Assembly (NCBI GenBank): GCA_020912385.1
Contig: CP087206.1
Coordinates: forward strand, 2,852,001 to 2,916,000
Direction: 5' to 3'
Length of the DNA: 64,000 nucleotides
Origin: Neofusicoccum parvum
Lineage: Eukaryota > Ascomycota > Dothideomycetes > Botryosphaeriales > Botryosphaeriaceae
The position numbers were made by a program, and so were the translations under genes. This document shows, piece after piece, positions 1 through 12,155 of this stretch. The notes beneath the pieces were generated by a model, which was given only the letters and a program-made list of their open reading frames with translations, had not been told where the DNA came from and searched no databases. Numbering within the stretch: position 1 is the stretch's first letter; every line of letters starts with the position of its first letter.

Positions 1-339
1 CGCGGCCAGAGCGCCAGCGCGCGCCCGCTCGGTGGATCGCCGCGCGCTTCACCGGCGCCCGCGCGGTCGCGCGTGGCCCGCCCGCGACTCAGGCGGTCAG
101 CCGCGATAACAAAACAACGGTCCGTCTGCTGCTCGTCCTGTCCCCATAGCACCCCCCATAAATAGCTAGCCACGCGCTTGACCTGCCGCCGCCGCCTGCT
201 CCGTCGCACCATCAGCGCTCCCGGACGCAAATGCACCGGCTGCCCAGCCCGCTGCTGCCGCGACACGTCCTGGTCCCCGCTGCCCAGCGCCGCGCGCTCA
301 ACGCTCGCCGAGACCTCACCGCATCCCACGAGCGAACCA

Positions 340-1943
340 ATGCTCCCCATGCCCGGCACGCCAGCTGCATCATGGGCCGTGTACCAGGCAAAGCTCACCT
401 CGCTATTTGAGGGCGCCGACCCACGCGTCTGCGCCGCCTTCTGGCTCTTCGGTACGCTTCCCTTGTCCGCCAGCACCACGCTCATCTCGCTTTCATCTCG
501 CTCCTGGCTCGCCCCTACCGCGCTGTCCCCCGCCCGACCAACGTGCGCTGACTCTGCAGGCCTCATCAACAATGTCCTCTACGTCATCATCCTCTCCGCC
601 GCCGTCGATCTGGTCGGCCCTGCCGTCCCCAAGGGCGTCGTCCTGCTCGCCGATGTCATTCCCTCCTTCATTACCAAGTTGATCGCGCCGTACTTCATCC
701 ACAAAGTGCCATACTCGGTCCGTGTTTTCGTGTTCGTGGGGCTCTCCACGGCGGGCATGCTGCTGATAGCCCTGACACCGGCAACGCGCGACGGCGGAGC
801 CATCGGCATCCGCATGCTGGGCATCATCTTTGCGAGCTTAAGCTCTGGCGGCGGCGAGCTGAGTTTCCTAGGCCTGACACACTATTACGGGCACTTTAGC
901 CTGGCTGCTTGGGGCAGCGGAACAGGAGGTGCAGGCCTGGTGGGCGCCGGCGCCTATGTGCTCGCGACCACCACCATCGGCTTGAGCGTGCGCACCAGCC
1001 TTCTTGCGTTTTCCTTTTTGCCTGTGATTATGCTCGCAACTTTCTTCCTGATTCTACCGAGAGGCCCGCTGCAAACGTCTGCCAGACAGGCCGAATATGA
1101 GCGGCTGGAAGCCGATGACGATGCGGACGAAGACGGCCTCAGAGACCCGCTCGAGGAAAGCGACGGTCTGTTGAGTGCCTCCATGATGTCAGCTTCTGGA
1201 CGGAGTTTCACATCCTTGCAGTCACGACGAAGCAGGATCTGGAGTAGCGTACGGGCTAACCTAAACCGATCTAGGCACCTGGTTGTTCCCTAGTAAGTGC
1301 CTGCTCTCCCCCTTCTATTTTCCGTTGCCTGTGTTATGCTTTCATGCCCTATGCGACCTGTGACATCCCGTGTCTACTCTGTCCCGCCGGTAAGCATTGG
1401 CTATCTCCCTGCTGATTCAGCCCTACGCAACCTAGCATGCTCCCTCTCCTCCTTGTCTATATTGCCGAGTATACCATCAACCAGGGCGTCGCGCCAACTC
1501 TCCTTTTCCCGATATCGTCCAGCCCCTTCTCCGAATATCGGGCTTTCTATCCAACATACAACGCCATCTACCAAGTCGGTGTCTTCATCTCTCGTAGCTC
1601 GACCCCCTTCTTCCGCATCCACAACCTCTACCTCCCTTCGTTCCTGCAGGTTGCCAATCTTGCGCTCCTCACGGCCCATGCCGTCTGGGACTTCATCCCC
1701 TCTGTCTGGTTCATTTTCTTCATCGTCTTCTGGGAAGGTTTGCTGGGTGGTTTGGTGTACGTGAGCACATTTGCGGAGATCATAGACAATGTGCCCAAAG
1801 GCGAGCGCGAGTTCAGCCTCAGCGCGACAAGCGTCAGTGACTCGGCGGGTATTTGTGCCGCGGGCTTCTTGGGCATGGCGTTTGAGGTCTGGCTGTGTAA
1901 CTGGCAAGTTGCACACGGGAGGGATTACTGTAAGAGGGCTTGA
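340..1943 (+). CDS. BTN1: CLN3/battenin family vacuolar (lysosomal) membrane protein
   Basis: Three exons, 340-451, 560-1292 and 1436-1943, giving 450 aa. Introns are 452-559 and 1293-1435. The second intron uses the TAG at 1433-1435, which reads through to [13 protein letters not shown] as in other family members. Seen: [18 protein letters not shown] near the N-terminus, many hydrophobic segments, a luminal/cytosolic acidic stretch around [14 protein letters not shown], then [35 protein letters not shown] and NLYLPSFLQ. These are the signature blocks of CLN3/Btn1. Known for the family: a late-endosomal/vacuolar membrane protein affecting vacuolar pH and basic amino acid handling. Its length fits fungal Btn1 proteins (about 400-460 aa). 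The start is the first ATG in frame after the upstream GC-rich leader; a second ATG lies three codons later. A TATA-like ATAAATAG is at about 158-165. The family assignment is firm and the first exon slightly less so. Confidence 0.93.
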
Positions 1944-3949
1944 ACCTACTTACTTGCTCGGTAGACACCTGTGTATTGAAGTCCGTTTCATGTTTGTGTC
2001 TCTCTTTGCTCCGGATGTCTTCTGCCGTGACAGCATGGTGGGGCTGCAGGTCTGCGGACCAATCGGAACACCCGTAATACCTGTAGCGACAAGCTCATGT
2101 GAAGCTTATTGGAAGATACGACCTGTACAGACAACCGCCACCTCGGACACGAAGGCTCGGCTCTCCGCTGATGTACGCGTGGCCATTAATAAACAACCCC
2201 AGAGGGTGGGTACTCACAGATAAACTCCTACCACCTCCCAGCTTTGCGTGCTGCTTCGGTGGTGGTTAGCTAAGGCTTGGGGATGATCTGGACGGATGTT
2301 AGAGACCCATAGACGGGGTTTGAGGGGATGGCTGGCCACTGATGTCTTGCAGTAGATAGAAACAGCTGCACCTCATCCAGTCTTACATTTTCCATCATTC
2401 CAATTCTTGTTCAGATAGTTCTCAGCAGAAGTTTGAGGTTTTGGAGCTCAGTGTGAGTCTCATGGTTCAATGCGCTAGGAAGTGCCGGCTGTGACCGCCG
2501 AAGTGGCTGGGATTGACGCTCTTTACGTCTCCCTAAGCACTACACCGTTTTTCAGAGCCAACCAGGGCGAATTGCCTGCATAAATGCGGCCGAGGTCCAG
2601 CATAGTCTACTCTTTGTCCGTCTTGTTTGAGTCTTCGTCCCCGGGCTTCGCATGAGAATTTTCAGTTGATCCAAGGCGCTGGGAGTTACCAACAGATAAA
2701 CTACAGTAGAATGGGTACATTTTGGTGTGCATCAAAGGCGCATGGGAGTGTTGTCAAGCCAGAGATCAGGTACCTTAGCTGGGCTCGCCATGCCCGCCCC
2801 GTCACTGTGCCTTCACCTTGACTGAACACCACCGCCTAACCTAGCGGCAATAGAGGACGTGACCCCAATATGCACAGCCTCCTATCAGCTCTATTCCACC
2901 TTCTTTCTCATGCCAGGTCTCCAGGCATAGCAGCGCCGCGTTCTCAGGGGTTCTGTCGAACTGAAGCTGGAGCATTCTAGAGACAGACGAACAAGCACGA
3001 GAAATAGTTGCGCATTGAGAGCGGTATGTAGAATCTTCCACGAAGCAGGCCCGGCCATGTCTGGGCGTTTTGCGCCAGTTGCTCAACTGACTCCACTTTC
3101 GATCGCTAGTCGCCATGGACATGTCGGTGAATGGAGTTCGTGAATGTGCTCGAACAGCAGGCATTTGGACTGTCAAGAAGACACATTTGGCCGTGAACCG
3201 GGTGGCAGTCGGTTGCGCGGTGAAGGTGGAAGTGTCGACAACACCGGCTAGCGCGAGGCTGGCCGGAGAACTGAGCCTGCTGCCGGTCTTGGCACGTAGT
3301 CGGTAGCCGTAGCTCGCGAATAGCAGAGCTGCCATCGCGTCATGCCAGTCCAGGAAGGGCGGCCGCCGTGTGCGTCCGCCGACTGGTGAGCCGCGGGGAC
3401 GCTCCTGGGGAGGCTCTCGCCGCAGCACGGCCGAGGGCAAGGGTCCGCCGGGCGGGACGCGGACAGAGCATCGGACTGGAGGTGTGGCGGCCCGGCAATG
3501 GCGCCAGTCGATCTCCGGCGCGGTGCAGCTGGAGCAATGGCTGGCGGACTGAGGCACCGCATTGCAAGACCAGCAAGGCGTTGGGCGGCGCGTGTCTGGG
3601 GATCGGCGGTGGGCAGGAGGGCCGGCGGCGGATGCTGGCGTGCGGCCCGGATCATCGCTCCGCCCGCCACGGCCAGCACCTCCAGCCAACTCCCCGTTCG
3701 CCAGAGACACTTGCATCCGCCAGCTCGCCGTGCCGCCGCCGCAACAGTCCTGCACGTGCGCGAGGCTGGTAGCAGAAGGCGGTCGCTTGCTTGGGCGTGC
3801 TCCTCCGCCCTTCCATCCTGCCGCCATAAAAGCGTCTCGACACACCTTGTCCGACCAAACTTCTTCAACTCCACAACTGCCCCCGGCCAGCTTCAAGCGC
3901 CGCCTCAAGCCCACCTCGCCAGCCCGCTTCCCCAGTCACTCACGACAAG
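1944..3949. other. Intergenic, no supported gene
   Basis: Two kilobases between BTN1 and the finger-protein gene. The first part (to about 2830) has average base composition. The rest becomes very GC-rich, so long ORFs are open on both strands (e.g. 2841-3914 on the minus strand), but none has a recognisable domain. It probably holds the BTN1 3' region and the promoter and leader of the gene starting at 3950. Confidence 0.5.
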
Positions 3950-4807
3950 ATGCCTTGCGACGTCGAGGACCACGCCGGCCACCACAACTGGCCCGAGCAA
4001 GGCGACCTGCGCATCTGGCCCTGCGAGCGCGCCTGCGACTACTGCACCTACCAGGCCCGTGACTCGTCTGCCCTGCGCGCCCATGTCCGCGATGTCCACC
4101 AGCCCGGCGACTTCACTGGCATTAGCATCCTGCCCGGTCTGAACCGCCCTCCCGTCTTGTAAGTCTCCACCCTACCCACCTCACCTAGACATGGCTTTAA
4201 TTTCGTGTGAAATACTGATAGCGACCCCAGCAACCCTGCTCTCCATGGCACTCCGCCTCGTGCCGGTCGCCAGCCGCAGCCGGCTCTCAGCAACAACGAG
4301 ATCGACGAGGTGCTCGAGCAGCTTGAGGACACGGACGAACCCCCGGAGGCCTCCGAGCAGCCCGAGCAGCCCGAAAGCCACCAGGAGGACGAGTACCAGG
4401 ATGGTCCCAGCTCGAGCGCAGCCCGCGGCCGCAAGATTCAAGTCACTCCCAAGGCCGCCGCTGCCGCCGCTGAGGCTGTCAGCAATCTGAGCAAGCGCAA
4501 ACGCGGCGGTGGCCGCATTCCCGGCGAGATCTTCCCGGCGCGCATGCCCAACAAGACCCGCAGGATTGAGAGCCCGTACGGCCCGCCTCCCTCCATCCGC
4601 AACGGCAGCATGGCTGACTCCGTCCGCGCCGGCCTTCGTCCGCGCAACATGTCGCCCGAGGAGGAAGAGGGTATTGCCGGCTGGTTCAAGAGCAACATAA
4701 ACGGGATGTTCTATCTCGGCCACGCCGCCGGCATGTCCCGTCGCGAGATCGCCGTGGCCTGCCAGGAGGTCGTCAACAACTGGACCTTCATGGAGGCCGA
4801 AGACTAA
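3950..4807 (+). CDS. Small C2H2 zinc-finger protein of unknown function
   Basis: Two exons, 3950-4158 and 4231-4807, 261 aa, with a 72-bp intron (4159-4230). A single finger of form C-x2-C-x12-H-x4-H (CDYCTYQARDSSALRAHVRDVH, split here as CDYC ... HVRDVH) lies at residues 27-48. The middle is acidic and low-complexity (runs of E, Q, P) with an alanine run. A basic KRKRGGGR patch near residue 160 could be a nuclear localisation signal. The C-terminal 60 residues (from NMSPEEEEGIAGWFKSN to the end) look folded and may be the conserved core. I do not recognise the family. One finger plus a basic patch suggests a nuclear protein, but DNA binding is only inferred. The start is the ATG that opens the only frame covering the finger. 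An AATAAA at about 5093 may belong to its 3' end. Confidence 0.75.
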
Positions 4808-6474
4808 GGCGCCTCAGCTCACCTTGTCAGCGGTCGCGTGCTGTGCAGGTTACGAGCTACGCACACCCTCACAGCTCCTTCCTGGCCCGGCTTGGCTACC
4901 ACGCGATACGGTCGAACCTTCCTCTTTCACCTGTGGAACCAACAACACATAGAAATTTCCTTTCACCTCTGGCATACGATTCCCCAGGCTCACGGCAGCA
5001 TCTCAGCGATTTGGCATTGGCATTGGCATGTTTTCTTTTCTCTTTCAACGGCCATGAGCGAAGAGTCACCGCGCCATACTGCAGCGACTTTCAATAAAAG
5101 CATGGTAATTTGGTTCTGTATCACATGGAGTTATTAAGATCGGGTTGATTACATGAGCAGGTATTCCGGTTCCCTAGGACGCTGGTTTGAGGTCCTGTCG
5201 CGGTCTCGCCTTGAAAACTGGAACGGAAGCTTGTTCTGGACGTTGTTTGCTTTGCGAAAAGGATGCTCGGATTGCATTGATGGCGTACCTTGGGGGCACG
5301 ATGATAGTGGCGATACCGGTTGGAGAACTTGATAGTGGAAATACACGGTTCTACATGCAACAGTGCCCTACACACCACGTGTCCCATCTTAGTGGTTAAG
5401 CGTATTATCTTGTTCTTTTATGGGTGGTGACTGAAGTATTCACCCACAGCGGTAGCAATTTTCTTCAAACTCATGTCACTTCTGAATACAACTGGAGCGC
5501 CCGAAGGCATCACCTGCATGGACCATCTCCAGTAGCCACCACATTCAAAGCACACCACCCCATTGAAAAGCACCTTCAAGCTCTCCTGCATCTCCTCGCC
5601 AGTCCAAGACCTTCACACGCCACAAATGCATCATATCCGAGCTCACCCAACGTCACCCAAACAGTGAGTGATGTAAAATAAGAATTTGGGACGCCTATAC
5701 GGTTGCGAATCAGTTCCACGGAGAAACCTGAAGGTCCAAACCGTTTTATTGCGCCCCTGCTTCAGCTCACATCCACCCACTTCCCACGCACACTCTCAGA
5801 TAAAGGCACGAAAGCCAGAGGAAAGCTCAACGAACCGATCATAGCATATGTCAACGCGGAATAATAGATGCAGCAGTATCTCAACCCATACTAAAGTTTC
5901 AATGTTTCAAGCAGCGTTGCTACGTCAGTGTACTGGTACCGCGCAGACGGGACGTCATTCGGAAACTTCGAGATCTTGGCGGGGATCCTCAGTTATGAGG
6001 GATCCTATTTGCAGACCAAGATTTAGCAGACTTTACGCTTCATTGCACTGCAGCACACCTCCATACAAGTGCAAAATTGAAATCTTCCGCTCAGTCTCCT
6101 TTTCTGTCCAGTGGCCCTATCACGAGGTCCACAATTGGTGACCGAAACCAAGGGATTTAGTGTCGACCCAAGCTCCAATAAAATCCATTAGTCTAGTAGG
6201 GGTACACGCATAAGGCCTCCATATTCGAGACGAGGTTCAAGCCAGCTGAAACTCTCGCCAGAGATTTGGCCGAAGCCGTGTCCGCATCAGCCCGCTGGAA
6301 TCCAGCACACTGCCCAACAGCTCGGCCAGGTGAATGAGAAAGCCTTTTGCACCAAACAGCAGCAATTAAAAAGAAGGTCGTTTCGTTGTCGCTGTCCAAA
6401 CGCCCTGCTTCGAGCAGCCCAGCATTCCCGACAAAATACTCCAAGAAAATGCGCCCCGCCGGCTTGTAGCCCCA
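4808..6474. other. Intergenic, no supported gene
   Basis: It lies between the stop of the finger-protein gene (+) and the stop of the DUF300-type gene (-), so it is a convergent spacer of 1.67 kb. The ORFs here are short, overlapping and without recognisable domains. I saw no tRNA, repeat or mobile-element signature. Confidence 0.5.
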
Positions 6475-7871
6475 TTAAGCAGTCTTCGGCTGTCTGGTCA
6501 CGAGCCAGCGGAAGCCGTCGAAGATTGCCCTCAAGATGTCGGAGATGTTCATGGCGTCCAAAAAGGCAGGAATGGGGTTGTTGGAGGGCGTGTTCACTGC
6601 GTTTGGCCCTTCCAGGCCCTCCTTCTCGCCCCTCTCCTCCTGCGATGCCTTGATGTGGCGCATCGTGTATGGCTGCCACGGATACGCCCAGAGGTGGAGG
6701 ATGGCAAAGATCATGGTTTCGAAGCACAGGATGAGGTTGGGAAGTCCAACTTGAAGGGTTTGGATGGAGATGGTGGCTGTTGGCTGGAGCGGAGCGTCTT
6801 CCTTGCCGGCCAGCATGTCGAAGAGAGCCTGAACATGCATTTAGTGTTGACATTTCTCATTCACGAAAATCAAGAAAACATACCTCCTGCGCGTAGGACA
6901 AGCCAATGACAACCTTGATGGCAAGGAATTTGAGAAAAGGACTGTGGGGGCCCAAATCCTGTTTGAATTGCGTGTAGAAGTGGAACAGAATGGCCATTGC
7001 CACAGTCAAGGAAATTGTTTGGGTCACATTGATCTGAGAACACTGTATCAGCTAGCAATGCTTGGGAAGCTTTCGCAAGCCCCTCAGGAAGCCAACTCAC
7101 GTAGATGTGCGCATAGTTCAGACTGTTTGACTCGGCACAGAATACCCCAGCGGCCTCGGTGGCCAACGTTATGATGGAGACAATCAACTTGACGACCGTG
7201 TATTGAAAGATAGAGAGGCAGACAATCTATGCCGGTCAGTGGAGAGTCCTACCATGAGTAGTCCCACAAACTCACGTTGATATATCTCGGCCAGGTGCTT
7301 CTGGATGCAGCCGGGTCTTCGGTCTGTTCAGCGGCACGACGCTTCTTCAAGCACCTGGGACGAGAGACCCATGGCCGTGGCTTGACATGGGTGAAGGCCT
7401 CTTTGAACGTCTTCAGGTCCGGAGCCAAGAAATTGCACAGTAGCATGAAGAAAGCGGCAAGGACCAGGGCTTCGTAGAACTGGTGGGCGGCCTCGAGATA
7501 GACATGGGCCTCGTAGAACTTGATGGACAAGAAGGCGGTGATGGAGAAGGCAGGGACCATGAACAGAATGCGGAGGATCCTAAACGAGGGTCAGACGGCG
7601 GGTGCACTCAGGGCCAGGCTGACTTACTGCTTCTGTTCATTTGGCTTGGTATAATTGACAGCATGGCGCAGGCTGAGGTAGAAGGAGAGCACGCACGCAA
7701 GCCAAGTAAACAGGAAGCCAAGATGGATGCTGATGTCGTGAAACCGGAGGCCCCGGAAGACGTCCGCTTCCTGGACTGCTTGGCAATGAGTCTGAGCTCT
7801 GGAACATCGGACGATTGACAGCGTGGCTGTGGCTTACCGGGCTGGTCCAGCCGCGCATCACAGCTAACCAT
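6475..7871 (-). CDS. DUF300 / TMEM184 (OST-alpha-like) multipass membrane protein
   Basis: Six exons on the minus strand: 7871-7838, 7778-7628, 7579-7276, 7226-7101, 7033-6884 and 6828-6475, giving 372 aa. Seen: membrane segment HLGFLFTWLACVLSFYLS, then the family block YTKPNEQKQILRILFMVP, further hydrophobic segments (VLAAFFMLLCNFLAP, IVCLSIFQYTVVKLIV), YAHIYINVTQTISLTVAM, KFLAIKVVIGLSYAQE and a C-terminal LPNLILCFETMIFAIL. These are the hallmarks of the Solute_trans_a (DUF300) family, to which animal OST-alpha, TMEM184 and plant LAZARUS1 belong. The substrate in fungi is not established. Length and order of segments are normal. The short first exon (11 codons) is the weakest part; the same frame stays open upstream to about 8060, so the true start could be earlier. 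The acceptor of intron 1 is a tandem AAG/CAG. Confidence 0.9.
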
Positions 7872-8282
7872 GATGCAGATGCGCAATGAGAGATCAATGA
7901 GGGTAAGCAGAATGGAGAAGGGCGACCGGCACGCCGGCGCAGTAGAGGCCCGGGGCGAGCATTTTAAAGCGGGCTTGCGTGGTGGCCGGCTTGAGACGTG
8001 GAAGCGTTGCACGGTTTCCAGCTGCGAAGAGCACCGTTTCAGGCATGGCCAGCCGCCGCACACGAGGACCGCAGTGCTTCAGCCTCACCCTATAGAGTCG
8101 CGGGCAGATCCAACTCTAAATTAGACGGGGGCTGTGCTGGGCATCGCATTCGGCAGCGCCGGCTCGCATTCTCGACCGCCAGCGTATAATTGGCCAACCA
8201 CGCCCCGATCTGCGACACCACCTTACCCGCCCTTTCTCGAACTCACTGCACACTGTGCGATTGCAAACTCGCCCGGGAAAGC
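7872..8282. promoter_or_regulatory. Divergent intergenic promoter region
   Basis: A 411-bp spacer between the starts of the DUF300-type gene (-) and the Zn2Cys6 regulator (+), so both promoters must lie here. No clear TATA box or known factor site stands out. The divergent layout allows shared control, but that is inference. Confidence 0.45.
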
Positions 8283-10036
8283 ATGCCGCCCACTCGGGTC
8301 GGCCACAAGAAGTCGCGCTTCGGCTGCATCCGGTGCAAGCAGCGCCACGTTAAGGTTGGTCGGACCACGTTGCCCTCTGCCTCCCGCCGCCCGCCCGCCA
8401 TCTAAACAGAGGCAACAGTGCGACGAGCAGCGCCCATGCGGCAATTGCGCCCGCCACCAGGTGCCATGCAGTCTCGTGCTGGCCACCCTGAGCCCGGACG
8501 ATGCCGCCCAGCCGCCGCCAGCGCCAACTCCGACAGATGCTGCCCGGTCCAGCAACTGCAGCCCGTTTCACGCCAGTCGCAGCGCATCTGGTACGCCTCT
8601 CGATCTCCCGGCGGAACAGCAGATGCGCCGAGGTTTGTCGTGCTCGCTGATGCCGAGCCACAGACGCGTCCCAGTCCCCGTCCACGCTGCCCCTGCCCCA
8701 GCGCCCATCCCACGGCCCGTCCCCGCAGCACCTCGGCCCGCTTTCCGCAACAAGCAGTTCCCAAGCACTCTCCATCAGAGCCAAGGTCTCCACCATCCGA
8801 GAAGCTCTCCTTGAGCTTACAGACGACGTCGAGCGTCTGGAGCGAAGCCACAGCCAGACTCCGTCCAGCCAGCGTCAGGATGCGGTCGACAACGGCCCGC
8901 CGCACGCCGAGGGCTCCATGTCTACCAACGAGTGGCTGGGCGACCTCAGTCTTCTCTACCACTATCTCGCCACCGACGGCCTCTGCCTGTCCCATGAGAA
9001 CCGCCAGGGTGAATTGTGGCAGAACATCGTCCCGGAACTTGCTTTCACACGAGTAAGAACCGTCGCAGCAGCACTCAATTCTAAAAGCACGCTTTGACGC
9101 CGGCCAGGACTCGCTCATGCACGGCCTGCTCGCTCTGTCCGCGCTCCATCTAGCCTACATGCACCCCGAGAAGAAGCGGCAGTACGCCACCCAGTCCGCC
9201 CGCCATCAGGAAATCGCCCTGTCCCGGCTGCGAAACGGCCTGTTCGACATCAACGAGGAGAACTGCCACGAGTACTTCATCCTCACATTCATGATTCTCG
9301 TCCTCACCTTCTGCTCGATAAGCAACCCCTTCGACGACATGCACCGCATCGACACGCACCAGCTGGGCCAGTCCCTCTTCCTCGGCCAAGGCAAGCCCCT
9401 CCCCCGCCCCCCTCCTCCCCGCCCTCCATCTAACGCGCCCCGACCCCCGCAGGCATCATGAACCTCATCGCCGTGCCCACGACGTGGGAGTGGATCAAGC
9501 GCGGGCCGCTCGCCTGCATCCTGCGCAACCCGCGGCGCGCCCCGCCGCCCCCGCCGCGCGGCGCCTTCGCGACGCGCCTGCAGCGGGTGTCGGGGCTGGT
9601 GACGCAGCTCGCGGGGTCGCCGAGCGCGTCCCGGGCGCGGTCGTCGTGCCTGGTGGCGGCGGACGGGCTGGCCCGCGCCTACGGCGTGCTGCTCACCGCG
9701 CCCGCCGACGTCAGCCCCGTGTGGATGTGGCCGGCCTCGCTGCCCGCCGACTTCCGCGACCACGTCGGCCTGCGCCACCCCGTCGCGCTCGTCATCCTCG
9801 CCCACTACGCCGCCCTGGTCGGCTGCTTCCGGGACCGCTGGTACCTGGACGGCTGGAGCGAGCACGTGTTCGAGGCGCTGGACGAGGCGCTGGACGAGGG
9901 GTGGAGGGAGTGGCTGGAGTATCCGAGGAGCTTTGGCCCCAAGGATCTGGAGGAGGCGGTGAGGGAGATGAATGAGAGGCCGAGGGACGATGATGGTGAT
10001 GCGGCGCCGGAACATGACTGTCCGCTGGGGCGATGA
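8283..10036 (+). CDS. Zn2Cys6 (fungal binuclear cluster) transcription factor
   Basis: Five exons, 8283-8354, 8419-8590, 8664-9052, 9108-9390 and 9453-10036, giving 499 aa. The cluster is canonical after splicing: C15-x2-C18-x6-C25-x5-C31-x2-C34-x6-C41. Intron 1 falls right before C25. A low-complexity linker follows, then STNEWLGDLSLLYHYLAT, a helical region with HGLLALSALHLAYM, and a long C-terminal regulatory region. That layout resembles the Upc2-like/'sterol uptake control' group of binuclear-cluster regulators, but I would not name a target pathway. The fourth intron (9391-9452) starts with GC, not GT: GCAAGC..CAG restores LFLGQGIMNLI. The second intron (8591-8663) is the least certain boundary; an alternative acceptor at 8657 would add two codons. 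The gene is nuclear by family. Confidence 0.85.
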
Positions 10037-10959
10037 GACTGGGAGGTGTGAGAAAGGGGCGGGAAGGGGAAAGAGGCGTCTGGAAAGCGGGCTGGCACGC
10101 CCTACCACTTACGTTAATTATACCCAGGAAATCCGGCTTCAAATTGTATTCAAAGGTGGAAAACTTCAGCAAGCCTCTGTTGACAGGAGTGGGACCTTGA
10201 AGCGTAGGGTGCCATTGAAGCCATCCATAATTGCCACCAAATCCGACCAGATATCTTGTGGACCGCTTGTTTGACAAGGAGCGAGCGTCGAGCAAGACAA
10301 GATGGCAATCCTCAACCGATATTCTACCCTGCACACAAGGCCCGAGATTTACACTTTTGCATCTCGATGATCTGTGCCGTTTCAGATTCAATTTGACGTT
10401 GTGCCCTGTCACTCACCGTTTGGCCACAAGGACCATTCGCTGATGGCACACTCACCAGCCGTGAGCGCTCAATACAACTGGAAACATCAGACAGCCAGTC
10501 CAAACTAACTTCTCCGGCAACCTCGTGAACGGAAAAGACTATCCCCTTGCTGACCCCGGGATTGATGAGCTGAGGTGGAGGGTGTACACGTATCTGGCGT
10601 TGATCGAGGCGGAAGAGGCGTACGAATTACGCGCGTGCGTGACGTTCGGCAATTGATCGTTGGGCAGTAGTGGAGCAATTGGGGTGTATCATCTGGTGTA
10701 TACGATTGCAATGGCGCAGTTTTGAGAAAGCGGGTACAAGAAACAAAATGAATGACAAGTCGAGTGTATCGACGCAGATAGTTGTAGAGTGTTTTGAGGG
10801 ACAGAAACGGGGCTGGTCCAAGAAGTCTTGGTTGACGTTCTAAGTTCAGGAAGAGGAAGCGGAGAAAGACCAGAAAAGCGTGTATGAGAATCCGATTGCC
10901 TTTACTCAACCATCTACGGGTATCCTGCAAGAAGCAGATGTAGACCCTCCATCTATCGC
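10037..10959. other. Convergent spacer, no supported gene
   Basis: 0.9 kb between the stops of two convergent genes. The ORFs crossing it are extensions of antisense frames. No repeats or RNA genes recognised. Confidence 0.5.
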
Positions 10960-12155
10960 TCAATGCCGTCCGTTTACCCTTCTGCCGACAATGTAATTCA
11001 TGTACCCAATTGGCCAGGTGTGCATTTCTCGCCCGCCCTTGAACACCCATCCTTCTATCTCGGCCGTGCCGGTTTCCTGAAGCACTTTCCTCACAGCGCG
11101 GCCCTGCGAGCTCTGCAACGCGGCCTCCAGACTGTGGTCCACCAGGGTCATGACTTCCAAAAAGGTCCGCGTCCGCAAGCTGCTAACGAATCCATCAAAG
11201 GCAAGCGTGAATGGAAGGACTGGGATTATGTAGGTAAAGAATAGCTGCAATGGGTCATTCCAGAACCAGAATATTGTGACGACGAACATTAGCCAGAAGT
11301 CCAGGAACATCAGTAACAAAGACGTGACCCGGCGATCCTGAAGCTCCAGGATAGCAAAGCCGTCGGAGGTGTTGATAGTCGACGCAAGCACTTTGCGAGC
11401 CAGATCGTCCGGAAAGTGGTGGAAGGCCAGGCAGTAAAGGCGGAAGACACGAGTGTCAGAGCTGAACTGCGAGTCCGCGTCGTTTGCTGGCGATGCTGTG
11501 CTGATGACAGCGGCGGGGGGATCGGTCGCATCTACTGGCTGCGGGAAGTAAGCCAGATTCGCGCTGCGGGTAGAGGCGGCCATCCAAGAATCAATGTGCG
11601 GCTTGATGTCCGTAAGGGTGAACGGGATCGGAGGCTTGTTGTGCTCCGCCCGCTTCTTGTTCACCAGCTTCTCGATAACGGGAATTGGGCCTGTACTGAT
11701 TGAGCAAAGTCACGGTCGTGAGGGATGCAAGGGCGGCGCATACCTCCGCCACCGGAGCAAAAATCCACAACAGTGAGCCGCGAGCCTTCGGCATCCTTGA
11801 TTTCGTCAAGAGCCCTGACGATCAGGTCAGCAGCCATGTCCGCCGGGGACTGCTGCTGGACCAAGGGCAACCGATGGGTCCATTCTGCTGTCAGCATGTC
11901 CTGACAGCAACGGCGGAGAAAAGGCGGGAAGCTACACGGTCAACATGGGGCAGTCTGACGGACACGGGCGCGTACCCACATCCATTGGTCACAGATCTCG
12001 AAGAGCCGACACGGCGAGCGGGTGACGATGGGATTGACGCGCTCGACAGCCGCCAGGAAGCCGGTATTGAGCCTCTCCAGGCACGATGCAGATGCAGATG
12101 GCCGAGGGGGCGCAACGAGCGGTGTTCTCTCAGCTGCCATGTCATCAGCGCCCAT
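10960..12155 (-). CDS. Methyltransferase-like protein with C-terminal membrane segments
   Basis: Three exons, 12155-11980, 11931-11744 and 11690-10960 (minus strand), 364 aa, introns of 48 and 53 bp. Seen: LFEICDQ followed after splicing by FPPFLRRCCQDML, then VVDFCSGGGGPIPVIEKLVN and FTLTDIKPHIDSW. The glycine-rich DFCSGGGG after a beta strand, and the later LTDI, look like motif I and the acidic-loop region of Rossmann-fold SAM methyltransferases. From about residue 240 there are two strongly hydrophobic segments (SLLLMFLDFWLMFVVTIFWF and LFFTYIIPVLPFTLAFDGF), so it is probably an integral membrane protein. I recall this arrangement as a fungal-specific conserved family of unknown function; substrate and activity are unknown. 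The first intron was placed at GTGGGT because it alone joins the two conserved halves in frame. The start is the first strong ATG; another in frame lies at 12185. Confidence 0.8.

Noticed and set aside
2841..3914. 357-codon open frame on the minus strand
   Set aside because: Open because of GC content; overlaps several other frames on both strands and has no conserved block or splice logic.
9206..10108. 300-codon minus-strand frame
   Set aside because: Antisense to the last exons of the Zn2Cys6 regulator; Arg/Pro-rich noise.
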